64,000 nt of DNA from an uncultured Neglectibacter sp. (lineage in GTDB: Bacteria; Bacillota; Clostridia; Oscillospirales; Acutalibacteraceae): NCBI GenBank assembly GCA_937958185.1, contig CALFFN010000021.1:124001-188000 (forward strand). Reading direction: 5' to 3'. Shown piece after piece: positions 17,475 to 25,607 of this stretch. Every line of letters starts with the position of its first letter. Within the stretch, counting starts at the first letter, position 1. Below the pieces are notes generated by a model. That model saw nothing but the letters and a program-made list of their open reading frames with translations. It did no database searches and was not told where the DNA came from. The translations under genes and the position numbers were made by a program.

Positions 17475-18488
17475 ATGCGAGCTTCATTTTTTCTGGGAAA
17501 CAAAACCTTTGAGGTGAGGGAGCAGGAGCTTCCCCGCGCCGGAGCCGGGGAAGTCGTTATTCGGAACATGGCGTGCGGCGTGTGCGGCACTGACGTGCAC
17601 ATTTACCACGGCGAACCCGGCTCAGCGGACGTGACCCCGCCGGTAGTGCTGGGACACGAATATTCCGGCGTAGTGACGGAAGTGGGGGAGGGAGTTACTT
17701 CTCTGCGCCCCGGCGACCATGTCACGGTAGACCCCAATATCTACTGCGGAAAGTGCGACTACTGCCGTGTGGGGAAAAAGCAGCTCTGCGAGCATATGGA
17801 AGCCATCGGCGTTACCAGAAACGGCGGTTTTGCCGAATACAGCGTCGTGCCGGAGGGACAGGCGTTCCTCCTTTCCCCGAAACTGCCCATGGAATTTGGC
17901 GCGATGGCGGAGCCGGTCGCCTGCTGCCTGCACGGGATCGACCGGGCGGAGATATGCGAGGGAGACACGGTCTGTATCGTAGGCGGCGGCGCCATCGGGC
18001 TTATCATGGTACAGCTGGCAAGGCTGGCAGGCGCGGCGAAGATCATTCTCAGCGAACCCAATGAGAAGCGCCGGAGCGTGGGGCTTTCTCTGGGCGCAGA
18101 TATCACAATCGACCCTGCCGCGCCCGGTGCCATGGACGGTTTTCGGAACGCCGCCGACGTGGTCATCGAATGCGTAGGCAATCTTCCCGCTGTGAAAAGC
18201 GCCTTTGCCTATGCCAAGAAGGGAGCCAACATTGTGCTGTTCAGCGTGCCGAAGGTGGATTCCAAGTTCGACTTGCCCCTCTTTGACGTGTATAAAAAGG
18301 AGCTGACCATCAAAGGCTCCTTTGTCAACCCGGACACCCATAGCAGGGCGGTGGCGCTCCTGAACGCGGGAAAGCTCAATTTTGACCAGATCATTACCCA
18401 CCGCTTTCCTCTGGCACAAATGCCGGAAGCAATTGCCATGCAGATGAGCGACCAGTCCATCAAGGTCATTGTCACGCCGCAGGAATAA
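17475..18488 (+). CDS. Zinc-dependent medium-chain alcohol/polyol dehydrogenase
   Basis: The protein has 337 residues. Catalytic zinc ligands lie in CGVCGTDVHIYHG and GHEYSGVV, and the structural zinc in CGKCDYCRVGKKQLC. A Rossmann motif VGGGAIGLIM is near residue 165. It oxidises or reduces an alcohol with NAD(P). The family includes sorbitol, threonine and butanediol dehydrogenases, and sequence alone does not choose. It has its own promoter and terminator, so it is a separate unit from the neighbouring hydrogenase operon. Confidence 0.85.
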   Translation: MRASFFLGNKTFEVREQELPRAGAGEVVIRNMACGVCGTDVHIYHGEPGSADVTPPVVLGHEYSGVVTEVGEGVTSLRPGDHVTVDPNIYCGKCDYCRVGKKQLCEHMEAIGVTRNGGFAEYSVVPEGQAFLLSPKLPMEFGAMAEPVACCLHGIDRAEICEGDTVCIVGGGAIGLIMVQLARLAGAAKIILSEPNEKRRSVGLSLGADITIDPAAPGAMDGFRNAADVVIECVGNLPAVKSAFAYAKKGANIVLFSVPKVDSKFDLPLFDVYKKELTIKGSFVNPDTHSRAVALLNAGKLNFDQIITHRFPLAQMPEAIAMQMSDQSIKVIVTPQE

Positions 18489-18500
18489 CGGCAAAAGAAG

Positions 18501-18537
18501 AAAGCCGGAAGCATAAAATAAGTGCTTCCGGCTTTTT
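18501..18537 (+). terminator. Terminator after the zinc alcohol dehydrogenase
   Basis: AAAGCCGGAAGCA and TGCTTCCGGCTTT form a 13-bp stem followed by T5. Confidence 0.9.
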
Positions 18538-18592
18538 AACGTTTTTTGTCAGAATTTTCCTGTGGAACAGAAAAAAGAATTGGAAGCGGCAG

Positions 18593-19981
18593 CTACAGCT
18601 TGAGCTGCGTCCACTTTCCCTTGCGGAAGCGGATAAACGCCATGCTGAACCGCACCACCTGGTCGCAGAAGGTCCCCAGCCACGCGCCCAGCAGCCCCAG
18701 CCCGAGAGGATAGCACAGCAGCCAACTGATGCCCGGGCGGACGCAGGTCACGCTGATGAGGGAGACAAGCGCTGTGAACCGGGTATCCCCCGCGCCGCGG
18801 AGACAGCCCAGCAGCACTACCTGCTCGATCTGCAGGAACAGCATCAGGCTCAGAATGCGCATGATGATGACTCCGTATTCCAGAATGGGCGCTTCATTGG
18901 TGAATAAAGTAAAAATGTTCCGCCCGAAAATGAAGTATACCGAGGAAATGACAAAGGCGCAGATCAGCCCGGTTTTCTGGCACACATTGCCGTAGATCTT
19001 CGCCATGTCGGGGCGCTTTCGTCCCAGGCTCTGCCCGATCAGCGTCACCGCCGCTACCGAGAAGCCGTCGCCGATAGAGAAGGACATGCTCATCATGTTC
19101 ATGCCGATCTGGTGGGCGGCAAGCTCCGTAGTGCCCAGCCGGGCAACAGTCATGGAGAACAGAAGGAAGCCAATGCGCAGGCAGATCTGTTCCACAAAGG
19201 CGCTGGAACCTACGCTGATGGTGGAATGAATGCTTGTCCGATCGGCGATCCAGCCCTTCACCGCCCGCAGACAGATGAAACCGTCTCTCCTCATAACAGA
19301 GGCAATGCTCAGCGCGCAGGCGCAGACGGTGCCGATCACGGTGGCAATGGCTGCGCCCCGAATGCCCAAAGCGGGGAAGCCGAAATTCCCGCCGATCAGC
19401 AGGTAGTTGAACACCACGTTGACGCTGTTTGAGATCACGTTGGTGATCATGGCAATCCTGGTGTTCCCCGCGCCGCGCTGGGCAGCGTTCAGCACCAGAG
19501 AAACCGTGGAAAAGCCCATGCCGCCCATGATGATCTGCAAGTACGCCACGGCGGATTCGTGAGTGTCTGGCTGGGAGCCCACCAGAGAAATGATAGGGCT
19601 TGCGAACACCACAAACAGAGTGCTGATAATTGCAGTGAGCAGCAGGGTAACCAGCAGCAGCATTCGCACCAGCCGGTTGGCGCTTTCCCGGTCGCCCTCG
19701 CCCTTCCTGCGGGCGACAATGGCGGAGACCGCCACATTCAAGGACAGGAAAACAGCCAGCCCGAGAAATTTCGGCTGGGTGGTCAGCCCCACCGCTGCAA
19801 TGGCATAGGAACCAAGAGACCCCACCATGATGGTATCCACCACGCCCGCGAGGTTGACGAAAAAGGATTCCAGCACCGAGGGCCATGCCACGTGCAGCGC
19901 GTCCTTAATAATTTGCCGTTCGGAGGGAATTTCGCCCAGTTCCATTCCCTTGCAGACCTTTTGAGCATTGACAAAATGCAC
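18593..19981 (-). CDS. MATE-family multidrug/cation exporter
   Basis: The protein has about 462 residues with twelve hydrophobic helices. It opens with DALHVAWPSVLESFF and GVVDTIMVGSLG, a standard MATE start, and repeats the pattern in the second half. It should expel organic cations or drugs by Na+ or H+ antiport. I place the start at the GTG at 19981, which has AGGAGGGG five bases upstream; a longer ORF upstream has no ribosome site and runs through inverted repeats. A leader dense in palindromes (19993-20134) precedes it. Confidence 0.9.
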   Translation of the reverse strand: MHFVNAQKVCKGMELGEIPSERQIIKDALHVAWPSVLESFFVNLAGVVDTIMVGSLGSYAIAAVGLTTQPKFLGLAVFLSLNVAVSAIVARRKGEGDRESANRLVRMLLLVTLLLTAIISTLFVVFASPIISLVGSQPDTHESAVAYLQIIMGGMGFSTVSLVLNAAQRGAGNTRIAMITNVISNSVNVVFNYLLIGGNFGFPALGIRGAAIATVIGTVCACALSIASVMRRDGFICLRAVKGWIADRTSIHSTISVGSSAFVEQICLRIGFLLFSMTVARLGTTELAAHQIGMNMMSMSFSIGDGFSVAAVTLIGQSLGRKRPDMAKIYGNVCQKTGLICAFVISSVYFIFGRNIFTLFTNEAPILEYGVIIMRILSLMLFLQIEQVVLLGCLRGAGDTRFTALVSLISVTCVRPGISWLLCYPLGLGLLGAWLGTFCDQVVRFSMAFIRFRKGKWTQLKL

Positions 19982-19992
19982 GATACCCCTCC

Positions 19993-20020
19993 TATAATAG
20001 TTGTGTTTACAACTATTATA
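19993..20020 (-). repeat. Inverted repeat directly before the MATE ribosome site
   Basis: TATAATAGTTGT and ACAACTATTATA are perfect 12-base arms with a four-base loop, ending at the AGGAGGGG of the exporter. The core resembles MarR-type operators (GTTGT-N4-ACAAC), but this could equally be an RNA hairpin. Confidence 0.8.
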
Positions 20021-20050
20021 CCATAAGCACGGAACGTGCGTTGGTATAAT
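20015..20050 (-). repeat. Second inverted repeat sharing an arm with the first
   Basis: ATTATACCA...GCACG-GAA-CGTGC...TGGTATAAT. The ATTATA arm is also the end of the repeat at 19993-20020, so the two folds exclude each other. On the minus strand TGGTATAAT is also an extended -10 box. Confidence 0.7.
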
Positions 20051-20057
20051 GTGCCGA

Positions 20058-20088
20058 TTGCCCGTTGCGCTGAAAGCGCAAACTGGGC
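20058..20088. repeat. Third inverted repeat in the MATE leader
   Basis: TTGCCC...TTGCGCT-GAA-AGCGCAA...GGGCAA forms a two-part stem. Confidence 0.65.
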
Positions 20089-20105
20089 AAGGCAAATTGA
20101 AATTC

Positions 20106-20134
20106 GTATAATAACCGCTTTGCGGTTATTATAC
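20106..20134. repeat. Fourth inverted repeat, overlapping a MATE promoter -10 box
   Basis: GTATAATAACCGC-TTT-GCGGTTATTATAC has perfect 13-base arms. Its right arm contains the minus-strand -10 box of the promoter at 20128-20156, so it could be an operator. Confidence 0.75.
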
Positions 20135-20156
20135 CAGACAAGACAGGATAGGGCAA
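20128..20156 (-). promoter_or_regulatory. MATE exporter promoter
   Basis: On the minus strand TTGCCC and TATAAT are spaced by 17 bases, with TGG before the -10. The leader to the GTG start would be about 140 nt and would include the four inverted repeats. The remainder of the gap up to 20498 is AT-rich, with no gene that I can support. Confidence 0.65.
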
Positions 20157-20498
20157 CCCTGATTTTTAGGGAATGAGTGAGTGTTTTTCCCCGCTGTGTT
20201 GTATAAGGAGTAAAATTCAAACCCTGAGGGGGAAAGCATCGTGGAAAAAAGTAAAAAAACACTGCTCGTCATGAACAGGAAGAATGAATAACATACAGGT
20301 GTGTGCGATGGAGATTGTAAACGAGGAAATCATTTACACATAGTGTTTGATGTATTTTTAGGTTTTTTCGTCTGAAAAGTCCTTAAAAACAGACAATGCA
20401 ACCTGTAGTTTACATTTAGAACCTCAATGATGGTGGCTTTTTAGACATCAAAAAGGTATCATAAATACGAATAGAATATTCAGATTGGAGGACGCACT

Positions 20499-21281
20499 AT
20501 GACATTAGGCGGTAAATTATCAAAACTACGAAAGGAAAACAATTACACGCAGGAGCAGCTTGCTGACATTCTCGGAGTATCTAGGCAGGCAATCAGCAAA
20601 TGGGAAAGCAACATTACATATCCCGAAACTGACAAACTAATACGAATGAGCGAGTTATTTGACTGCTCGTTGGATTATCTGCTCAAAGACACAGAAGAAA
20701 CAGACCGCAAAAATCAACCCAATGAAGAAATCCTATTTTTCAGAAGGCGCCTGCGTGAAAGAAAAAGTGAAAAAACAGTATGGGGTATGCCCCTATGGCA
20801 TATTGGCAGGAACGCAATGGGCTTTATTGCTGTTGGCTTAAATGCCCGTGGAGTAATTGCAGTCGGACTAAAAGCAAAAGGAATTGTTTCCCTCGGTATG
20901 CTATCCATAGGAGTGTTATCTCTCGGTATGTTTTCGATTGGCTTGCTCTCAATCGGTATGTTTGCCCTTGGACTTTTGTCCGCAGGATGTTTTTCAATCG
21001 GTGTATTTGTGACAGGGGCAATCAGCTTGGGTATTATTTCTATCGGTGCAATCGCAATCGGAGATTTTTCTGTCGGTGCGTTATCCATTGGAAAATATTT
21101 TGCCCTTGGTGACAATGCTAGAGCGATGATTGCTATAGGCGATACAGAAGCTGCAGGAAGCGTATTTCAGAAAATCGGCGAGCTTTCCGCACAGGATATT
21201 ACCACTGTAAAGCAATCGCTTGATACTATTGTTCCGACTTACCTTTTGTGGGCAAAAGAAATCATCAATATTTTTTTATAA
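20499..21281 (+). CDS. HTH (XRE) protein with about 20 glycine pentad repeats
   Basis: The protein has 260 residues. Residues 3-60 are a Cro/C1-type HTH (SKLRKENNYTQEQLADILGV, SRQAISKWESN). From about residue 105 to 215 it repeats a five-residue unit of the form hydrophobic-x-S/A-I/L/V-G (IVSLG, MLSIG, VLSLG, MFSIG, LLSIG and so on), with hardly a break. This differs from the classical A(D/N)LxG pentapeptide repeat and the six-residue hexapeptide repeat. It may form a solenoid or a membrane-associated array. The gene is much more AT-rich than its neighbours, which suggests transfer. GGAGG precedes the ATG. Confidence 0.8.
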   Translation: MTLGGKLSKLRKENNYTQEQLADILGVSRQAISKWESNITYPETDKLIRMSELFDCSLDYLLKDTEETDRKNQPNEEILFFRRRLRERKSEKTVWGMPLWHIGRNAMGFIAVGLNARGVIAVGLKAKGIVSLGMLSIGVLSLGMFSIGLLSIGMFALGLLSAGCFSIGVFVTGAISLGIISIGAIAIGDFSVGALSIGKYFALGDNARAMIAIGDTEAAGSVFQKIGELSAQDITTVKQSLDTIVPTYLLWAKEIINIFL

Positions 21282-21359
21282 GCAAATGAGTTTTACAAAA
21301 TGAGCAAGATAGTGACTCTATGATTACAAAGCTGTCTCGTTCTGCTCGGCAGCTTTCCC

Positions 21360-21386
21360 GGAGTTTGCAAAGGGCGCGCAAACTCC
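21360..21386. repeat. Inverted repeat after the pentad-repeat gene
   Basis: GGAGTTTGC and GCAAACTCC are perfect 9-base arms with a nine-base loop. There is no T run, so it is not a classical terminator. Confidence 0.5.
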
Positions 21387-21404
21387 TATCCGACCGCAAC
21401 AGAC

Positions 21405-21447
21405 AAGGGAGAACGGAGTAGCCTTTTAGGCTACTCCGTTCTCCCTT
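21405..21447 (-). terminator. 19-bp perfect hairpin at the 3' end of tRNA-Leu
   Basis: AAGGGAGAACGGAGTAGCC and its exact complement flank a five-base loop. On the minus strand it starts at the last A of the encoded CCA and is followed only by TTGTCTGTT, so it may be a processing or termination signal. Confidence 0.6.
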
Positions 21448-21533
21448 GGTGCCGGTGGCCGGACTTGAACCGGCACGGTATCGCTACCGGTGGATTTTGA
21501 GTCCACTACGTCTGCCAATTCCATCACACCGGC
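21447..21533 (-). tRNA. tRNA-Leu, anticodon CAA
   Basis: The gene is 87 nt. Acceptor arms GCCGGTG and CACCGGC pair, followed by A and an encoded CCA. The anticodon loop is CTCAAAA between GTGGA and TCCAC, giving CAA (reads UUG). A long variable arm (GGTAGCGATACC) and the T loop GGTTCAAGTCC are present, as expected of a type II tRNA. Confidence 0.95.
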
Positions 21534-21682
21534 AAGTGCATGGTACAGCAGAAGTAATTATATCTCATAGCGGGAAAAAAATCAAGACTTTTCTTCTTCG
21601 ATTTTTGGACGTGGCGCTTTTCGGGAAAAGCGAAAAAGAGGGGCGTTTCGGGAAAAAGCCGTAGACTTTCTTCACAAAATCA

Positions 21683-22354
21683 TCATAGCAGCCGGGTGTT
21701 GTTGATGACCAGCTCAAATTGCAGCCCCAGCACCTGCGCCGCCTTCCGGCAGAGGACCATGCGGTCCAGAAATATCTCGAAGTATTCCATAACGGGGCAT
21801 ATCTCCGTGGCGATGGTAATATTAAATAGACAGACCTTTTTCTCCCGGTCGATCTCCAACCGGGTGTTTTCCACGGCATAATTGACCCTGTCGTGAATGT
21901 CTGCGGTCAGCACGGCATTTTTCCGCACCCTAGTGCGGCGCACATCGCTTTTGTCGGAGAGGATCAGCGCCGCCGCTACCGGGTTGACGGGATACGCCGT
22001 CTTTTCATCGTGGTGCCCGATGGCGGAGCAGATCAGCCCGATCTCCTCCGGGGGCATGGAAAGCTTATTCAGCAGGGTGAACGCCATCAACGCGCCGCTG
22101 TGGGCGTGGTCCGCGCGGTTCACCGTGTTCCCGATATCGTGGAGATACCCGGCAATCGCTGCCAGTTCGCAGGTCCGGGCGGGATAATTCAGCGAGGTCA
22201 GGATATGCCGGGCGGTGTCGCCGCTGCGCTTGGCGTGGGCAAGCCCGTGCTCTGTGAAGCCGATGGCTTCCAGACAGTCGTTGCCCTGCTCGATATAGCA
22301 GAGAACTTCCCTGTTTGCGAAAATTTCTTCTGCGGTGAGCCTTTGATAGTCCAA
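21683..22354 (-). CDS. HD-domain phosphohydrolase
   Basis: The protein has 223 residues. Metal-binding positions of an HD domain appear as FTEHGLAHAKR, AIAGYLHDIGN, RADHAHSGA and AIGHHDEK. The fold hydrolyses phosphate esters, often of nucleotides; the substrate is unknown. The C-terminal 60 residues form a separate small domain of beta-type sequence. It is followed on the same strand by the tRNA. Confidence 0.8.
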   Translation of the reverse strand: MDYQRLTAEEIFANREVLCYIEQGNDCLEAIGFTEHGLAHAKRSGDTARHILTSLNYPARTCELAAIAGYLHDIGNTVNRADHAHSGALMAFTLLNKLSMPPEEIGLICSAIGHHDEKTAYPVNPVAAALILSDKSDVRRTRVRKNAVLTADIHDRVNYAVENTRLEIDREKKVCLFNITIATEICPVMEYFEIFLDRMVLCRKAAQVLGLQFELVINNTRLL

Positions 22355-22387
22355 TGAAGCAACTCCTTTTTTTATGGTAATGGGGCG

Positions 22388-23764
22388 TTATTCCGCCGTC
22401 AGCATTCTGTACATGGATTCCAGACAGATCTTCGCGTGGATTTTGAACTGCTCCAGATCAATGTTTTCGTTTACATCGTGCGCGTGGCTGTCCTCGCCGG
22501 GAAAGCCGGGACCAAAGGCAACGCCCTTGCCATGCATCTGCCGGGCATAGGTGCCGCCGCCCATGGAAAAGATGCTGCATTCCTCGCCGGTCACGTCCCT
22601 GTACGCGCCGGAAAGCAGGGTGATAAGCTCGCTTTCCTTGGGCAGGTACAGCGGCGCGGCGTCGGACAGCAGGGTATAGGTCAGCCCATATTCCTCCGCA
22701 GCCTTCTGGATCGTGTCGGAAACCACAGCGCCCTGCTTCGTGGCAGGATAGCGGATATCCACCACAAGGCTGCACTTCTGTCCGTCCGCGTGAACCAGAC
22801 CGAGGTTAAAGGTCAGCGCGCCGCTGGGCTCGTCGCTCATATCCACGTGGAGAAGGCTGCCGTCATAGGTCAGCCCGATTTTTTCCTGAATGAAGCGGAA
22901 GAATGTCCCCAGCCGCTCTGTGCCGAACACCTGGCTCAGCAGCTTTATGAGATGGGCGGCGGCATTGCAGCCGCCGGAGGGAGCAGCCGCGTGGGCAGCC
23001 TTTCCTTTTGCCAGAAGCTTCGCGCCGTCTGCCGTAACGGTCACGTCGATTTCCGTCTCCGCTTTTTTTGCGGCAGCCGCCAGCTTTTCCGCTTCTTCCT
23101 TAGAACAGGAAATCTCACATTCCGCCTTGGAGGGAACGGCGTTGGTCACCGTTCCGGCGGCAAAGCTTTTGATAAGCTCGGAATCGTTCCTGCCCGTGAT
23201 CTTCAAATTAATAATGCCTTTTTCGCAGTGGCAGATCCCGTAGCCGGAATCGGGCGTAAAGCCCATGTCGGGCAGCTGTTCGCTTTCAAAATAGTGGGGG
23301 ATATCACCCATGCCCACCTCTTCGCCGGAGCCGAAGATCACCCGCAGCTTCCGGTTTCCCTTGACCCCGGCGTCCTTCAGCGCCCGCAGGCAGTGCAGCG
23401 CTACGATGGCGGCGCCTTTGTCGTCGGAAACGCCGCGGCCATAGGCATGGTTGCCGTCAATGACAAGGGTAAAGGGATCGGTAGACCAGCCTTCTCCGGC
23501 AGGCACCACGTCCACGTGCGCCATGACCACGGCGTTGCCCTCGCCCTCGCCGTATTCGGCGTGCCCCGCGTAGTAATCGGTATTTTTTGTTTTCAGCCCA
23601 TAGCCCTCAGCCATGGAAAGCACCGTGTCCAGCGCTCTGGCGCACTCGTCGCCGAAGGGGTGCCCGTTTGTGGCTTTTCCCGCCACGGAGGGAACCGCCA
23701 CCAGCGTGCCCAGGTCCTTCAAAATGTCGTCCCAGTAGTCCAGAATTTTTTCTCCAAACAACAT
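22388..23764 (-). CDS. pepV: Sapep/PepV-family dipeptidase
   Basis: The protein has about 458 residues. M20-type metal ligands are seen in MAHVDVVPAGEG, GRGVSDDKGA, FGSGEEVGM and near the C-terminus in PGFPGEDSHAHDVNE. A dimerisation/lid domain lies between. It should split dipeptides in the cytoplasm with Zn or Mn. The ATG at 23764 has AGGAGG nine bases upstream; an upstream methionine would precede that site. Confidence 0.9.
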   Translation of the reverse strand: MLFGEKILDYWDDILKDLGTLVAVPSVAGKATNGHPFGDECARALDTVLSMAEGYGLKTKNTDYYAGHAEYGEGEGNAVVMAHVDVVPAGEGWSTDPFTLVIDGNHAYGRGVSDDKGAAIVALHCLRALKDAGVKGNRKLRVIFGSGEEVGMGDIPHYFESEQLPDMGFTPDSGYGICHCEKGIINLKITGRNDSELIKSFAAGTVTNAVPSKAECEISCSKEEAEKLAAAAKKAETEIDVTVTADGAKLLAKGKAAHAAAPSGGCNAAAHLIKLLSQVFGTERLGTFFRFIQEKIGLTYDGSLLHVDMSDEPSGALTFNLGLVHADGQKCSLVVDIRYPATKQGAVVSDTIQKAAEEYGLTYTLLSDAAPLYLPKESELITLLSGAYRDVTGEECSIFSMGGGTYARQMHGKGVAFGPGFPGEDSHAHDVNENIDLEQFKIHAKICLESMYRMLTAE

Positions 23765-23802
23765 CAAAAACGCCTCCTGTTTTCGCGATTTCACATTTAC
23801 TT

Positions 23803-23831
23803 ATAGTATTCTTTTTCGGCTGTAAAGTCAA
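23803..23831 (-). promoter_or_regulatory. pepV promoter
   Basis: On the minus strand TTGACT and TACTAT are spaced by 17 bases, about 40 bases before the start. Confidence 0.6.
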
Positions 23832-23857
23832 GCAAAAGCCGGGGAAAGGGGAAATCC

Positions 23858-24436
23858 ATGTTAAACGCGATTTGGTTCGGTATGATACTTGCCAGCGTTA
23901 TCTGTGCCGCCTGCACCGGGAACCTGGGCAGCCTTTCCACGGCTGTCATGGGCGGCGCGGGGGACGCCGTGGAGCTGACGGTTTTTCTGCTGGGCAGCAT
24001 GTGCGCCTGGCTGGGCTTTTTACGCATTGCGGAAAAAAGCGGGCTGACCGATCTTCTTGCCAGCGCCTTTTCCCCTGTGATCGACCGCCTTTTCCCCGAA
24101 TATCGGGATGACCCGGAGATCAAAGGCAAAATGTGCATGAACCTGTCCGCCAATTTCCTGGGTCTGGGCAACGCCGCCACTCCGCTGGGACTGGCGGCAG
24201 TCAGCGCCATGGCAAAGAAAAACAGGGGAGACACGCCCACAAAGGGCATGATCCTCTTTGTGGTGTTCAATACGGCTTCTATCCAGCTTCTGCCCATCAA
24301 TATGGCGGCAATGCGCAGCTCCTGCGGCAGCGCGGAGCCCTTTGCCATTCTGCCGGAGATATGGATCACGTCCTTGCTGTCCCTTTTGACCTGCGTGCTG
24401 TTCTGCAAGCTGGCAGAGCGCCGCAGCCTGAACTGA
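23858..24436 (+). CDS. spmA: Spore maturation protein A
   Basis: The protein has 192 residues with several membrane helices of the nucleoside-recognition/Gate type. Marker segments are NLSANFLGLGNAATPLGLAA and NTASIQLLPINMAAMR. SpmA works with SpmB in spore-core dehydration in Bacillus and Clostridium. It is followed 18 bases later by spmB. GGGGAAA precedes the ATG. Confidence 0.93.
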   Translation: MLNAIWFGMILASVICAACTGNLGSLSTAVMGGAGDAVELTVFLLGSMCAWLGFLRIAEKSGLTDLLASAFSPVIDRLFPEYRDDPEIKGKMCMNLSANFLGLGNAATPLGLAAVSAMAKKNRGDTPTKGMILFVVFNTASIQLLPINMAAMRSSCGSAEPFAILPEIWITSLLSLLTCVLFCKLAERRSLN

Positions 24437-24454
24437 CGAAAGGGGGAGGGGCAC

Positions 24455-24973
24455 ATGGCGCAGGTAGGCGCGGCAGCCATGCCGGTCATCATCGGCGTGA
24501 TCGTCTTGTACGGCTTCTTAAAAAATGTGGACGTGTTCGACAGCTTTTTGGAGGGGGCAAAGGAGGGAATATCCTCGTCCTTCCGTATTTTGCCCACCCT
24601 GATCGGGCTTATCGTCGCGGTGTCCATGGTGCGGGCTTCCGGGCTGCTGGACATTCTCTGTTCTCTGGCGGAGCCTTTGACCCGCGCGGTGGGAATTTCC
24701 CCGGAAATCCTTCCCCTTGCCATACTGCGTCCCATCTCCGGCAGCGGTTCTTCCGCCTATACGCTGTCCATTTTGCAGCAGTTCGGCGCGGACAGCGAAA
24801 CCGGGCGCATTGCTTCCGTGCTGGCTTCCTCCACGGAAACCACTTTCTATGCGATCGCCGTGTACTTTGGCGCCTGCCACTACAAAAAGCTGCGCTATAC
24901 CGTTCCCGCCGCCCTGCTGGGAGATTGCGCCGCCCTGGTCTTCGCCGTGCTTACCGTAAAGCTCTTCGGATAA
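24455..24973 (+). CDS. spmB: Spore maturation protein B
   Basis: The protein has 172 residues, a membrane Gate-domain protein with the conserved LRPISGSGSSAYTLSI and SSTETTFYAIAVYFGA. It is the partner of SpmA. Its presence, with sigG further on, shows the genome encodes sporulation. The terminator at 24986 ends the pair. Confidence 0.93.
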   Translation: MAQVGAAAMPVIIGVIVLYGFLKNVDVFDSFLEGAKEGISSSFRILPTLIGLIVAVSMVRASGLLDILCSLAEPLTRAVGISPEILPLAILRPISGSGSSAYTLSILQQFGADSETGRIASVLASSTETTFYAIAVYFGACHYKKLRYTVPAALLGDCAALVFAVLTVKLFG

Positions 24974-24985
24974 TCCCACAAAAAA

Positions 24986-25014
24986 GGAAGCCCTTGAGGC
25001 TTCCTCAATTTTTT
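24986..25014 (+). terminator. Terminator after spmB
   Basis: GGAAGCC-cttga-GGCTTCC is followed by TCAATTTTTT. The convergent acetyltransferase gene ends beside it. Confidence 0.85.
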
Positions 25015-25508
25015 CAAAGCTCCAGCCGGTAGCCTGCGCCGGTTTCTGTTTTCCCAGCTTCCTGAAAGCCGCAGGAAAGAAACAGCCTTTGGGAAACGGT
25101 GTTGTAGCTGAAAATATTTTGCACCTGCAAATGGGACCAGCCCAGCTCCCTTGCCCGCTGGATCAGCCTTTGCAGCACAGCCTTGCCGATCCCCCGTCCT
25201 CTGACATCGGGAGACCCCAGGGCGATGGGCAGGTCCCCCTGCCACATAGTCACGTCGCCGATGGGGACAAACTCCCCGTTTTGCAGTTCTTCGATCCAGT
25301 ACAGCTCTCCATGAGCGTCCAGATAGGTGTACATACGCTTGAGATTTTCCAGCGTGTAGGGCTTTGCTTCAGCCCCCTCAGACATTTTCAGGACCACCGG
25401 GTCCCGGTACCAGGGCAGGGCAAAATCAAAAACGCCGTAATATTTGTGCAGCCGCAGGGTGGGGGAGACCACCAGAAATTCCGGCTGTTCCACAGCTTCG
25501 ATTGGCAT
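25014..25508 (-). CDS. GNAT-family N-acetyltransferase
   Basis: The protein has 164 residues. The acetyl-CoA loop reads DVRGRGIGKAVLQRLIQRA near residue 100, and FSYNTVSQRLFLSCGF gives the C-terminal GNAT strand. The acceptor is unknown. It is a single gene, convergent with spmB. Confidence 0.8.
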   Translation of the reverse strand: MPIEAVEQPEFLVVSPTLRLHKYYGVFDFALPWYRDPVVLKMSEGAEAKPYTLENLKRMYTYLDAHGELYWIEELQNGEFVPIGDVTMWQGDLPIALGSPDVRGRGIGKAVLQRLIQRARELGWSHLQVQNIFSYNTVSQRLFLSCGFQEAGKTETGAGYRLEL

Positions 25509-25607
25509 GAGACCGCTCCTTTATAAAACCGTAAGATTTCCCTATTTGCATTCTAGCATAGAGCGTGGTAGAATACCAATTACAACATTGTAATGGAGCG
25601 ATGTGCT

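Noticed and set aside
18593..20095. Longer MATE ORF with 38 extra N-terminal residues
   Set aside because: The extension translates the inverted-repeat leader and lies before the AGGAGGGG ribosome site.
21446..21664. Plus-strand 72-codon ORF over the tRNA-Leu gene (MVPVAGLEPARYRYR...)
   Set aside because: It is the antisense of the tRNA, a frequent false protein; the tRNA structure explains the sequence.
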